From an uncultured Psychroserpens sp. (lineage in GTDB: Bacteria > Bacteroidota > Bacteroidia > Flavobacteriales > Flavobacteriaceae), in the NCBI GenBank assembly GCA_947488655.1, contig CANKZZ010000003.1, positions 434,001 to 498,000 of the forward strand: 64,000 nt of DNA, in the 5' to 3' direction. This document shows, in pieces, positions 34,878-45,100 of this stretch; the stretch's first letter is position 1; every line of letters begins with the position of its first letter. The notes beneath the pieces were generated by a model. That model saw nothing but the letters and a program-made list of their open reading frames with translations. It was not told the origin of the DNA and ran no database searches. The position numbers and the translations under genes are program-made.

Positions 34878-35372
34878 ATGAAAATTACTAGATTCTTACC
34901 TATAATGGTATTAATAGCAATGCTATCGTTTTCGTGTTCTACAGAAGAATTTCCAAGTGAAACAATTGATAGTATGGCGCTACCAGCAGCACCAGCAGCA
35001 AAAACAATCGAAATAGAAATTTTAGAACTTATTAATGCTCATAGAATTAATGAAGATTTAACTCCATTAAATAATCATGGGATTATTAAAGCTGTAGCCT
35101 ATACGCATACAGATTATATGGTAGAAGTAAATAATGTTTCTCACGATAATTTTTTTCAGCGTAAAAATAGTTTGATAGATAATGCTAGTGCATCTAAAGT
35201 TTCAGAAAATGTTGCTTATGCCTATAGCTCTGCTCAATCTGTAGTTAATGCGTGGTTAAATAGTCCAGGTCATAGACAAACGATAGAGGGTGATTTTACA
35301 GATTTTGACATTTCGGCAGAACAAAATGAGGAAGGTAAATGGTATTTCACAAACATTTTTATAAAAAGATAA
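34878..35372 (+). CDS. CAP/SCP-domain lipoprotein
   Basis: A 164-residue lipoprotein: signal MKITRFLPIMVLIAMLSFSC with lipidated Cys20, a short linker rich in Ala/Pro/Ser, then a CAP domain from about residue 45 (EILELINAHRINEDLTPLNN). The expected CAP cavity residues are present: His in AVAYTHTDYM, Glu in SKVSENVAYA, and the C-terminal VVNAWLNSPGHRQTIEG, the family signature W(L)xSPGHRxxI. Bacterial CAP proteins are extracytoplasmic and of mostly unknown activity. A strong terminator follows. Confidence 0.9.
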   Translation: MKITRFLPIMVLIAMLSFSCSTEEFPSETIDSMALPAAPAAKTIEIEILELINAHRINEDLTPLNNHGIIKAVAYTHTDYMVEVNNVSHDNFFQRKNSLIDNASASKVSENVAYAYSSAQSVVNAWLNSPGHRQTIEGDFTDFDISAEQNEEGKWYFTNIFIKR

Positions 35373-35408
35373 AAACTAAAAATTGATTAATAGCAAATCG
35401 TTATTTTT

Positions 35409-35443
35409 AAGCCACAATTAGTAAAACTAATTGTGGCTTTTTT
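35409..35443 (+). terminator. Intrinsic terminator
   Basis: A 14-bp stem (AAGCCACAATTAGT at 35409-35422, ACTAATTGTGGCTT at 35426-35439), a 3-nt loop and a T-run. Confidence 0.93.
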
Positions 35444-35474
35444 TAGTCATATACTCAATTTTTATAATATTTAA

Positions 35475-36215
35475 ATGAAATATCTCATCACCATTCTTTG
35501 TTTAGTGTCAACTTCATTATCTATTGGGCAATCAAAAATTAAAATAGATATTGACGATAAGTATCTAGATAAGTTATATATAGAAAGCGATAGCACCTTG
35601 GCTACCGAGTTTCAGCGTTACGCTATAGACTTATTTAAAAATGGAGAAAAACTTAAAGATTCTATATTTAAAGAAACTAAATTTCATAGAGTAGGCGTTT
35701 GTTTAATTTATAAAATGAGAGATGGTGTTAAACAAGATTTGGAAATAACATTAAATACGTTAAGTTATAAAGATTTAAGAACTAAAGATTTTCATAAAAG
35801 TATTTATTACGGAAAAGGGCGAGAAGGGTTTGCTAATTTTTATGTAGATCATGAAACAGATGAACAAATAACTATGATTAATGAAGCTGTTAAATCTTAT
35901 TTAAAGCTGGATTCTATACCTAGAGCTCATCCTGCTTATCAATTTGCAAGAACATATATTAATGATGATGAATACTATGAAAAATTTTTTGAAACAGATA
36001 ATGTATCTACTCTTGTTATAGGATCTACGTATGCTTATTTAAGACAAAATGGAAATTATATAGTTCAAATAGAAGGTGGACCTGATAAAGCTTTGCATGA
36101 TGATACAGAAGAGCTGTTTGTAACAGATTACTTTGTAAACGACTGGTACACCATTACTGTTTTTATCATAGATGATTCTAATAACAAAGCTTATAATAGA
36201 ACTTTTAAGTATTAA
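35475..36215 (+). CDS. Hypothetical secreted protein
   Basis: A 246-residue exported protein (signal MKYLITILCLVSTSLSIGQ). The mature part begins KIKIDIDDKYLDKLYIESDS and has mixed helix and strand, with a Tyr-rich middle (YKDLRTKDFHKSIYYGKGRE) and a final beta portion (LFVTDYFVNDWYTITVFIID). No family or motif was recognised. It starts 32 bases after the terminator of the CAP gene and is convergent with the OmpA gene. Confidence 0.65.
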   Translation: MKYLITILCLVSTSLSIGQSKIKIDIDDKYLDKLYIESDSTLATEFQRYAIDLFKNGEKLKDSIFKETKFHRVGVCLIYKMRDGVKQDLEITLNTLSYKDLRTKDFHKSIYYGKGREGFANFYVDHETDEQITMINEAVKSYLKLDSIPRAHPAYQFARTYINDDEYYEKFFETDNVSTLVIGSTYAYLRQNGNYIVQIEGGPDKALHDDTEELFVTDYFVNDWYTITVFIIDDSNNKAYNRTFKY

Positions 36216-36240
36216 GTTCTCTCAATAAATAATTGTAAAA

Positions 36241-36275
36241 AAAAAAGCAGACCTGATTAACAAGTCTACTTTTTA
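36241..36275. terminator. Weak bidirectional terminator
   Basis: AAAAAG-C-AGAC (36242-36252) pairs with GTCT-A-CTTTTT (36264-36274) with one mismatch, between the hypothetical gene at 35475 (+) and the OmpA-like gene (-). Confidence 0.55.
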
Positions 36276-36298
36276 GCAAATTTAGATTAGAGGATAAT

Positions 36299-38227
36299 TT
36301 ATTCTTTTAAAATATAAAAGTAAGAACGTCTATTTATTTGATGTTCTTCTTCAGTACATTTTACGCCATTAGAGCATTTATTAAGCAATTGAGATTCTCC
36401 ATACCCAATTGCGCTTTCTATACGGTTAGCAGCAATACCTCTAGAAATGATATATTCCATTGTAGATTTTGCTCTTCTGTCAGATAATTTTTCATTATAC
36501 TTATCTCTTCCACGACTGTCTGTATGTGCTTCAATTTTAATAACCATTGTTGGGTGAGCTCTTAATACATCTACAATATTTTCTAATTCATATTGTGCAT
36601 CTGTTCTAATATTAGATTTATCAAAATCAAAGAAAATAGGGTTAATTACAATTTGACTTTCAAAAATTAGAGGTTCTAAAAATAAATCAGCCTCAGTAAT
36701 CTTCTCATGCTCATTATCTGTAGTCACTTTTTTCTGGTCATCTTTATAATCTTTTTTACTACCAATAATAGTATATGTTTTGTTGCAATCTACAGTAAAC
36801 TCATATGCACCATCTTCTCCAGATTCTACTTCTAAAATTACTTTACCAACCTCATTTATAAGTTTTACACTCACACCTGGTAAAATTTCATTTGTATTTA
36901 AGTCTCTAGTTATTCCTTTAATAATTTGAGAACAAAAAGAAGCATCAAAAGCATAAATATCATCACTACCTTGACCATCTGGTCTATTAGAAGAAAAATA
37001 ACCAGTATGCTCATTGTCGCCTTCGGAAACATTCTTGAAGTAAGCAAAGTCATCATAACCACTATTATATGGAGCACCCATATTCTCTGGTTCTGCTGTT
37101 TCGTCCTTTAGTATATTAGATTTAAAAATATCTAAAAAACCAAGATTTAAATGACCATCAGAAGAGAAGTAAAACGTACTATCTTTTTCTATAAACGGAA
37201 ACATCTCGCGACCTTCGGTATTTACCTTTTCACCTAAATTTCTAGGTTGTGAGTAGGTATTACTACCTTCTATATCTACAACATAGATATCTGTATTGCC
37301 CAAACCGCCTTCGCGATCTGACACAAAATAAAGTTTTGTATTATCTGGACTTAGTGCTGGATGACCAGTTGAGAACACCTCATCGTTAAAGGGTAACTCC
37401 ATAATATTAGTCCACACTTCACCAACTAAAGTGGCTTTATATATTTTTAAATGTGTGGTTCCTTTATCATCATATTTTACTTTCTTATTGCTCTTCCCAA
37501 CGTTGTCTCTTGTAAAGTACATCGTAACACCATCATTAGTAATTGCAACAGATGCTTCATGGAAATCTGTATTTATATCTTCCGCAGAAATAAAATTTGG
37601 AGTACCATACGTTACACTATCTGCTTCTTTATCAACCTTTAATTGGTAGATATCCAAATACGGTTCTTGATTCCAGCTATATAACTTTTTGTTATCTGTA
37701 TTTCTAGAAGACGCAAAATATAATTGGCCATTATGTATGTATGAACCAAAATCTGCATATTTAGTATTAAATGGCAAATTTTGAATCTTTACGATATTAT
37801 TCTCTTCGGAATTTGCCAACTCATTATATTTAGCAATATTCTCGGGATTATAATCTTTAATTCTAGAGTCGTTATTTTGAATCTCCATGAATTTTTTCAT
37901 CCAAGAGTCTGCTTCTTCGTATTGGCCTAAACTTCTTAAAGATTGTATATGTTTATAAATATATTCTGGATTAATATCCTTTTCATCATATTGTAATGCC
38001 TTAGCATACCAAAATGCTGCTTTTTCAGATTTAGAGTTATTGTAATAACAATCTCCTAGACGTGTTAATACATGTAGACTTGTATCTCCTTTTTTTAGAA
38101 CTTCTTGATAAAGTTCTGTTGCTTTTAGATAACCATAGTTGCTAAAAAACTTATCAGCAAGCTTTTCTTGGGCTATCATAACCATGCTACTTAGAGCAAA
38201 TATTAAGATTAAAAACTTTGATTTCAT
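36299..38227 (-). CDS. PorE-like OmpA-family protein (TPR, beta-propeller, CRD, OmpA-C)
   Basis: A 642-residue exported protein (signal MKSKFLILIFALSSMVMIAQ). Domain order: TPR-like helices (about 20-125), PD40/beta-propeller repeats (about 150-440, with LYFASSRNTDNKK, MYFTRDNVGKSN, LYFVSDREGGLGNTDIYVVD, FYFSSDGHLNLGFLDIFKS), a carboxypeptidase-regulatory-like domain (about 440-520), and an OmpA-C peptidoglycan-binding domain (about 525-640) with FFDFDKSNIR and HTDSRGRDKYNEKLSDRRAK. This order is that of PorE in P. gingivalis, which tethers the T9SS to peptidoglycan. It is the third gene of the module with the giant type B substrate and PorP/SprF, so it may be the accessory of this adhesin. 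Confidence 0.9.
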   Translation of the reverse strand: MKSKFLILIFALSSMVMIAQEKLADKFFSNYGYLKATELYQEVLKKGDTSLHVLTRLGDCYYNNSKSEKAAFWYAKALQYDEKDINPEYIYKHIQSLRSLGQYEEADSWMKKFMEIQNNDSRIKDYNPENIAKYNELANSEENNIVKIQNLPFNTKYADFGSYIHNGQLYFASSRNTDNKKLYSWNQEPYLDIYQLKVDKEADSVTYGTPNFISAEDINTDFHEASVAITNDGVTMYFTRDNVGKSNKKVKYDDKGTTHLKIYKATLVGEVWTNIMELPFNDEVFSTGHPALSPDNTKLYFVSDREGGLGNTDIYVVDIEGSNTYSQPRNLGEKVNTEGREMFPFIEKDSTFYFSSDGHLNLGFLDIFKSNILKDETAEPENMGAPYNSGYDDFAYFKNVSEGDNEHTGYFSSNRPDGQGSDDIYAFDASFCSQIIKGITRDLNTNEILPGVSVKLINEVGKVILEVESGEDGAYEFTVDCNKTYTIIGSKKDYKDDQKKVTTDNEHEKITEADLFLEPLIFESQIVINPIFFDFDKSNIRTDAQYELENIVDVLRAHPTMVIKIEAHTDSRGRDKYNEKLSDRRAKSTMEYIISRGIAANRIESAIGYGESQLLNKCSNGVKCTEEEHQINRRSYFYILKE

Positions 38228-38238
38228 GTGTTCGTTTT

Positions 38239-39156
38239 TTAGAAGTATCTAGGTGATTTTATTCGTTTGCTTTTAAAGATTTCAAACATGAGTAATATCT
38301 CATGAGTACCACTTGTATATGGTCTTAAATCAGATATTGGATACTCATAAGCATAACCTATTCTTAATTGTTTAGATACTTGAAAATCTGCAAGCGCTCC
38401 AATAGCAGAGGCACGTTCATTAACTCTATAAGCTGCTCCAGCCCAAAACTTTTCATAGAATAAAAAGTTTGCTGTAAGATCAAAAGATAGTGGAGCACCA
38501 TTGGTGGCTTTTAAAAGTGCTGCTGGTTTAAATTTTGTATTTTCACTTAAGTTAAACACATAACCACCTGTAAAATAGTAACTAATTCTTTCTAGAGCTT
38601 GAAACTCTGCATCTCCAGTATAATCTGTGTTTAGAATACGAGGTGCAGAAAGTCCCAAATACCATTTTTGACTATGCCAATATACACCTGTACCAATATT
38701 TGGTTTCCAACGATTTTCAAATCCAAATATAACAGGGTCGTTAGACTGCGATTGCTGAAAGTCTGAATCTAAACTATAGCTAGTAAAACCAGCTTTTAAT
38801 CCAAATGCCAATTTACTATTATCACCCGTTGGAATTGTATAAGAGAAATCACCATAGAGGTATGAGAAATTTTGAAATCCAAGTTCATCTTTTATAAATG
38901 AAAATCCTAAACCAACTCTTTCATTACGCATAGGTGCATGAACAGATAGTGTTTGAGTTTGCGGACCGCCTTCGAGACCAACCCATTGACTTCTATGAAG
39001 ACCTACAACACTTAGTGTTTCTCTACTTCCTGCATAGGCTGGATTTATAGAGATTGTGTTGTACATATACTGTGTAAACTGAGGTAGTTGCTGAGCAACA
39101 CTCATCCAGCTACTAAACAGTATAAATACTATGATGTTAAACTTTACTAATTTCAT
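38239..39156 (-). CDS. PorP/SprF-family outer-membrane protein
   Basis: A 305-residue outer-membrane beta-barrel. The signal peptide ends in SSWMSVAQ; the mature start QLPQFTQYMYNTISINPAYAGSR is the PorP/SprF hallmark (QxxQYMxNxxxxNPAxAG), followed by SVVGLHRSQWVGLEGGPQTQ and ERVGLGFSFIKDELG. In Flavobacterium johnsoniae SprF is needed to secrete the adhesin SprB, which has a type B sorting domain, and similar genes sit directly downstream of other type B substrates. Here it starts 12 bases after the giant type B protein, which makes it the likely cognate partner. Eleven bases separate it from the OmpA gene. Confidence 0.95.
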   Translation of the reverse strand: MKLVKFNIIVFILFSSWMSVAQQLPQFTQYMYNTISINPAYAGSRETLSVVGLHRSQWVGLEGGPQTQTLSVHAPMRNERVGLGFSFIKDELGFQNFSYLYGDFSYTIPTGDNSKLAFGLKAGFTSYSLDSDFQQSQSNDPVIFGFENRWKPNIGTGVYWHSQKWYLGLSAPRILNTDYTGDAEFQALERISYYFTGGYVFNLSENTKFKPAALLKATNGAPLSFDLTANFLFYEKFWAGAAYRVNERASAIGALADFQVSKQLRIGYAYEYPISDLRPYTSGTHEILLMFEIFKSKRIKSPRYF

Positions 39157-39168
39157 ATAGGTTAAGAT

Positions 39169-42100
39169 TTATTTTGTTGAAACGTAGATTGGTCCTGTTC
39201 TTGGTTTTAATCCACTATTCTTAATATTTAAAACGTAGTAGTAGGTTCCTGTTGGGACAAAATTTGAATTTCCTACCGAAGCTTTTGATGATGTACCATT
39301 CCAATCGTTTTGATAATTGAAATTTTCATAGATTTTTGCGCCCCAACGATTAAAGATTTGTAACTCGTAAGTGAAACCACAATCTTCTGTACCAGAAATT
39401 GTAAAAAATTCATTGATACCATCAAAATTGGCAGTCACAGCTTTTGATATTACTAAATCTTCATCTCCACATGGCAAAACAATACAATCATCGTTAATTG
39501 CTATTGTAACTGTTACTTCTCCAGGACAAAATCCTCCAAAAGTATACGTAAATTCATAATCTGTTAATTGGTCATCAGTATAATCACCATCATCATCTAA
39601 TAAACTCGTTGGGTTAAAGAAGCTACCATCAATCGTAGCATCTCCATTGGTTACTGTCCAAACACCATCTGGATCATAATCACCATTTAATAAACTAAAT
39701 AAGTCAAAATCAAAATCATCTCCTATACATAAATCACCTTCATTGGCAGAAACGTCACTCGCTACACTAACAAAAATAGTTTGTGTAAAAACGGTCTCAT
39801 TACCACATTCATCAGAAACAAACCAATCTCTTATAATTTCGTAATCCATTATCGTTCCATCATTGGTTGAAGTTTCATTGAATTCTACAGTAATATTTGT
39901 AGAACAAGCGTCTTCAAAAACAAGCTCAGGAATTTCAGGAATTTCATTACAAACAACATTAATTACTTCTTCTAATTCACCAACTAATGTTGGAGCAGTA
40001 GTATCAACTACAGTAATAGTTTGTACTAAGGTTGTTGTATTCTCACATTCGTCAGTTAAAGTCCATGTTCTTGTAATCGTAGAATTATTTGGACAATCGC
40101 CTTCAAATACTTCGTCTGTAAATGTTGCTTCTAAGTTAGTAGAGCAATTATCAGTTTCATCTGTAACATCTCCAGTTAAGTTAATGTCTGTAATATCTTC
40201 ATCACATTCTAAGGTTACATCTGCAGGCATAGTAAATGTTGGAGCAGTAGTATCTTGTATTGTTATCGTTTGAACTAATGCATTAGCATTGTTACAATCA
40301 TCAGTTACCGTCCATACTCTAGTAATTACATAGTTATTTACACAACTACCTTCAGCAATAGTATCTGAATATGTTGCTTCTAAATTAGACGAACAATTAT
40401 CTGCTTCATCTGTAACATCTCCAGTTAAGGAAACATCATTCACATCAACATCACATTCTAATGTTACATCTGCAGGAACTGTAAATGTTGGTGCAGTAGT
40501 GTCTTCTAAGGTTATTGTTTGTACTAACGTAGTTTCATTGTTACATTCATCAATTAATGTCCATGTTCTTGAAATTATTGATTCATTAGCACAGTTACCA
40601 TTTGCAATAGTATCTGTATATGTAGCTTCTAAATTTGTAGAACAGTTATCAGCTTCATCAGTAACATCACCAGTCAATGAAAGATCATTTATGTCTACGT
40701 CACATTCTAAAGTTACATCTGCAGGCACGGTAAATGTAGGAACAGTAGTATCTTGTATAGTTATTGTTTGAACTAATGATGTCGCATTGTCGCAGTCATC
40801 AGTAACTGTCCAAGTTCTAGATATAATAAATTCGTTTGCACAAGACCCATTAGAAATTACATCGACAAATGTAGCTTCTAAATTTGTAGAACAGTTATCA
40901 GCTTCATCAGTAACATCGCCTGTTAATGATATATCATTTATATCTGCATCACATTCTAAAGTTACATCTGCAGGAACAGTAAATGTTGGAGCAGTTGTGT
41001 CTTGAATAGTAATGGTTTGTGGTTGAGTTGTTACATTTCCGCAGTCATCAATAAGCGTCCACGTTCTCGTAATAATCCTTTCATTAACACAAGTACCATT
41101 AGCAATTGCATCTGTATATGTAGCTTCTAATTCTCCAGAACATAAGTCTGTTTCATCAGTGACATCACCTGTTATTGTTAGATCTGTTGGGTCTTGATCA
41201 CATTCTATAGTTATATCTGCAGGTACGGTAAATATTGGAGCAGTAGTATCTTCAATAGTTAGTATCGCTGTTAATGTTGTTGCATTTCCACATTCGTCAG
41301 CTATTGTATATGTTACTGCTAATGTACCGCTTTGTCCACAGGTAACATTAAAATTATCAAAATCAAAGTTAGATGTTACTGTAACTGATATGTCATCTGC
41401 ACAAGATTGTAATGCTACAATATTATTATCATTCCAATCACTAGCTAAAGTTGAGTTTTCGTCGCCAACACACTCCATAGCTGTATCTTCAACATCACAA
41501 TTAGATAAATCTGGTATTGTTTCATCTCCAAACGTTAGGATAGCAGTAAGTGTTGTTGAATTACCACAGTCATCTGTAATAGTATAGTTTACACTAATAG
41601 TACCACATGGACCACACGTTGTGTTTAAATTATTGAAATCATAATCTGATGTAACTTGACCTGTAAAATCTTCATCGCAAGAATCTACAGCACAAGCTTC
41701 TAGCGCAGCAATATTTTCAGCATTCCAGGCGTCAGCAAGAGTTTCGTTTTCTGTTTCGTCACATTCTAAAGTTGTATTTTCTACTGTACAACCAGTTAAA
41801 TCTGGAGCAATAGTATCTTCTAGAGTTAACGTTGCATTTAATGTAGTTGCGTTGCCACAATCATCAGTGATAGTATAAATGACAGCAATTGTACCACCAA
41901 GACCACACGTTGATACTAAATTAGTGTACGCAAAATCTGAAGTTACTTGACCATTAAAATCTGTATCACAAGAATCAGCACCACAGTTCTCTAATGCAGC
42001 AATATTTGCAGCATTCCAATCTATAGCTAATTGCTCATTGTCGTCACCAGAACATTCTATTGATGCGTCTGTAACAGAACAGTTATCTAAGTTTGGAGGC

Positions 42101-45100
42101 GTTGTATCTTCTAATGTTAGTGTTGTGTTTAACGTTGTTGCATTTCCGCAGTCATCAGTAATTGTATATACTACTGCAATTGTTCCGCCTTGACCACAAG
42201 TTGATACTAAGTTAGAATATGCAAAATCTGAAGTTACTTGACCATTAAAATCTGTATCACAAGAATCATCAACACAAGATTCTAAAGCAGCAATATTTGC
42301 AGCATTCCAGTCTATAGCTAATTGCTCATTGTCGTCACCAGAACATTCTATTGAAGCATCTGTAACAGAGCAGGTATCTAGGTTAGGTGGTGTTGAGTCT
42401 TCTAAAGTAAGCGTAGCTGTTAAGGTTGTTGCGTTACCGCAATCATCTGTAATTGTATAAATAACAGTAATTGTGCCACCTAAACCGCAAGTAGAAATCA
42501 GGTCTGTATAATCATAGTTTGATGTTACTGTAACACCAAGATCGTCTGCACAGTTTTCTAATGCTGAAATGTTAGCAGTATTCCAATCGTTTGCTAATAG
42601 CTCATTATCATCTCCCGAACATTCTATCGTTTCATCTTCAACTGAACAGTTAGATAAATCTGGAATAGTACCATCATCAAATGTAAGGGTAGCAATTAAA
42701 GTTGTTGCATTACCACAGTCATCTGTAATTGTATAAGTAACATTTATTGTTCCACATGGACCACACGTTGTGTTTAAATTATTGAAATCATAATCTGATG
42801 TTACTTGACCTGTAAAATCTGCATCGCAAGAATCTACAGCACAAGCCTCTAGCGCAGCAATATTTGCAGCATTCCAAGCATCAGCAAGAGTTTCGTTTTC
42901 TGTTTCGTCACATTCTAAAGTTGTATTTTCTACTGTACAACCAGTTAAATCTGGAGCAATAGTATCTTCTAGAGTTAACGTTGCATTTAATGTAGTTGCG
43001 TTGCCACAATCATCAGTGATAGTATAAATGACAGCAATTGTACCACCAAGACCACACGTTGATACTAAATTAGTGTAGGCGAAGTTTGAAGTAACTTGTC
43101 CATTAAAATCTGTATCGCAAAAATCTGTTCCGCACGATTCTAATGCAGCAATATTTGTGGCATTCCAATCTATAGCTAATTGCTCATTATTATCACCAGA
43201 GCATTCAATTGAAGCATCTGTAACAGCGCAATTGTCTAAGTTTGGAGGTGTTGTATCTTCTAAGGTAAGCGTTGCAACTAATCTTGAAAAATTTCCGCAG
43301 TCATCAGTAATAGTATAAGTAACACTTATAGTACCACCTTGACCACACGTTGATACTAAGTTAGAATATGCAAAATCTGAAGTCACCTGTCCATTAAAAT
43401 CTGTATCACAAGAATCAGCAACACAAGATTCTAAAGCAGCAATATTTGTAGCATTCCAATCTATAGCTAATTGCTCATTATTATCACCAGAGCATTCAAT
43501 TGAAGCATCTGTAACAGTACAGTTATCTAAGTTAGGAGGCGTCGTATCTTCTAAAGTAAGCGTTGCATTTAAAGTAGTTGCGTTGCCACAATCATCAGTA
43601 ATAGTATATATTACTGCAATTGTTCCGCCTTGACCACACGTTGATACTAAGTTGGTATATGCAAAATCTGAAGTCACCTGTCCATTAAAATCTGTATCAC
43701 AAGAATCAGCACCACAAGATTCTAAAGCAGCAATATTTGCAGCATTCCAATCTATAGCTAATTGCTCATTGTCGTCACCAGAACATTCTATTGATGCGTC
43801 TGTAACAGAACAGTTATCTAGGTTAGGAGGTGTCGTGTCTTCTAATGTAAGAGTTGCGTTTAACGTTGTTGCATTTCCGCAGTCATCAGTAATAGTATAG
43901 ATTACTGCAATTGTACCACCTTGACCACACGTTGATACTAAGTTAGTGTATGCAAAATCTGAAGATACTTGTCCATTAAAATCTGAATCACAAGAATCAG
44001 CGCCACAAGATTCTAATGCAGCAATATTTGCAGCATTCCAATCTATAGCTAATTGCTCATTTTCATCACCAGAACATTCTATTGATGCGTCTGTAACAGT
44101 ACAGTTATCTAAGTTTGGAGGCGTTGTATCTTCTAATGTTAGTGTTGCGTTTAATGTTGTTGCATTTCCGCAGTCATCAGTAATAGTATAAATTACTGCA
44201 ATTGTTCCGCCTTGACCACAAGTTGATACTAAGTTAGAGTATGCAAAGTCTGAAGATACTTGTCCATTAAAATCTGTATCACAAGAATCAGCAACACAAG
44301 ATTCTAAAGCAGCAATATTTGCAGCATTCCAGTCTATAGCTAATTGCTCATTGTCATCACCAGAGCATTCAATTGAAGCATCTGTAACAGAACAATTATC
44401 TAGGTTAGGAGGTGTCGTATCTTCTAAAGTAAGTGTAGCAGTTAATGTGGTTGCATTATCACAATCATCAGTAATAGTATAAACAACAGTTATAGTACCA
44501 CCTTGACCACATGTTGATACTAAATTTGCATATGCATAGTTTGATGTTACTGTAACACCAAGATCGTCTGCACAGTTTTCTAATGCTGAAATATTAGCAG
44601 TATTCCAATCGTTTGCTAATTGTTCGTTATCCTCACCAGAACATTCAATAGACTCATCGGTGACAGAACAATTTGATAAATCTGGAATTGTACCATCATC
44701 AAAGGTTAGGGTAGCAGCTAAAGTTGTTGTGTTTCCACAATCATCAGTAATAGTGTAAGTAACGTTTATCGTACCACAAGGACCACATGTTGTATTTAAA
44801 TTATCAAAATCATAATCTGATGTTACTTGACCCGTAAAATCTGTATCGCAAGAATCTACAGCACAAGCTTCTAGTGCAGCAATATTTGAAGCGTTCCAAG
44901 CATTCGCTAGAGTTTCGTTTTCTGTCTCATCACATTCTAAGGTTGTGTTTTCAACTGTACAACCAGTTACATTAGGTGCAATTGTATCTTCTAGAGTTAA
45001 CGTTGCATTTAATGTAGTTGCATTGCCACAATCATCAGTAATAGTATAAACTACTGCAATTGTTCCACCTTGACCACACGTTGATACTAAATTAGCATAG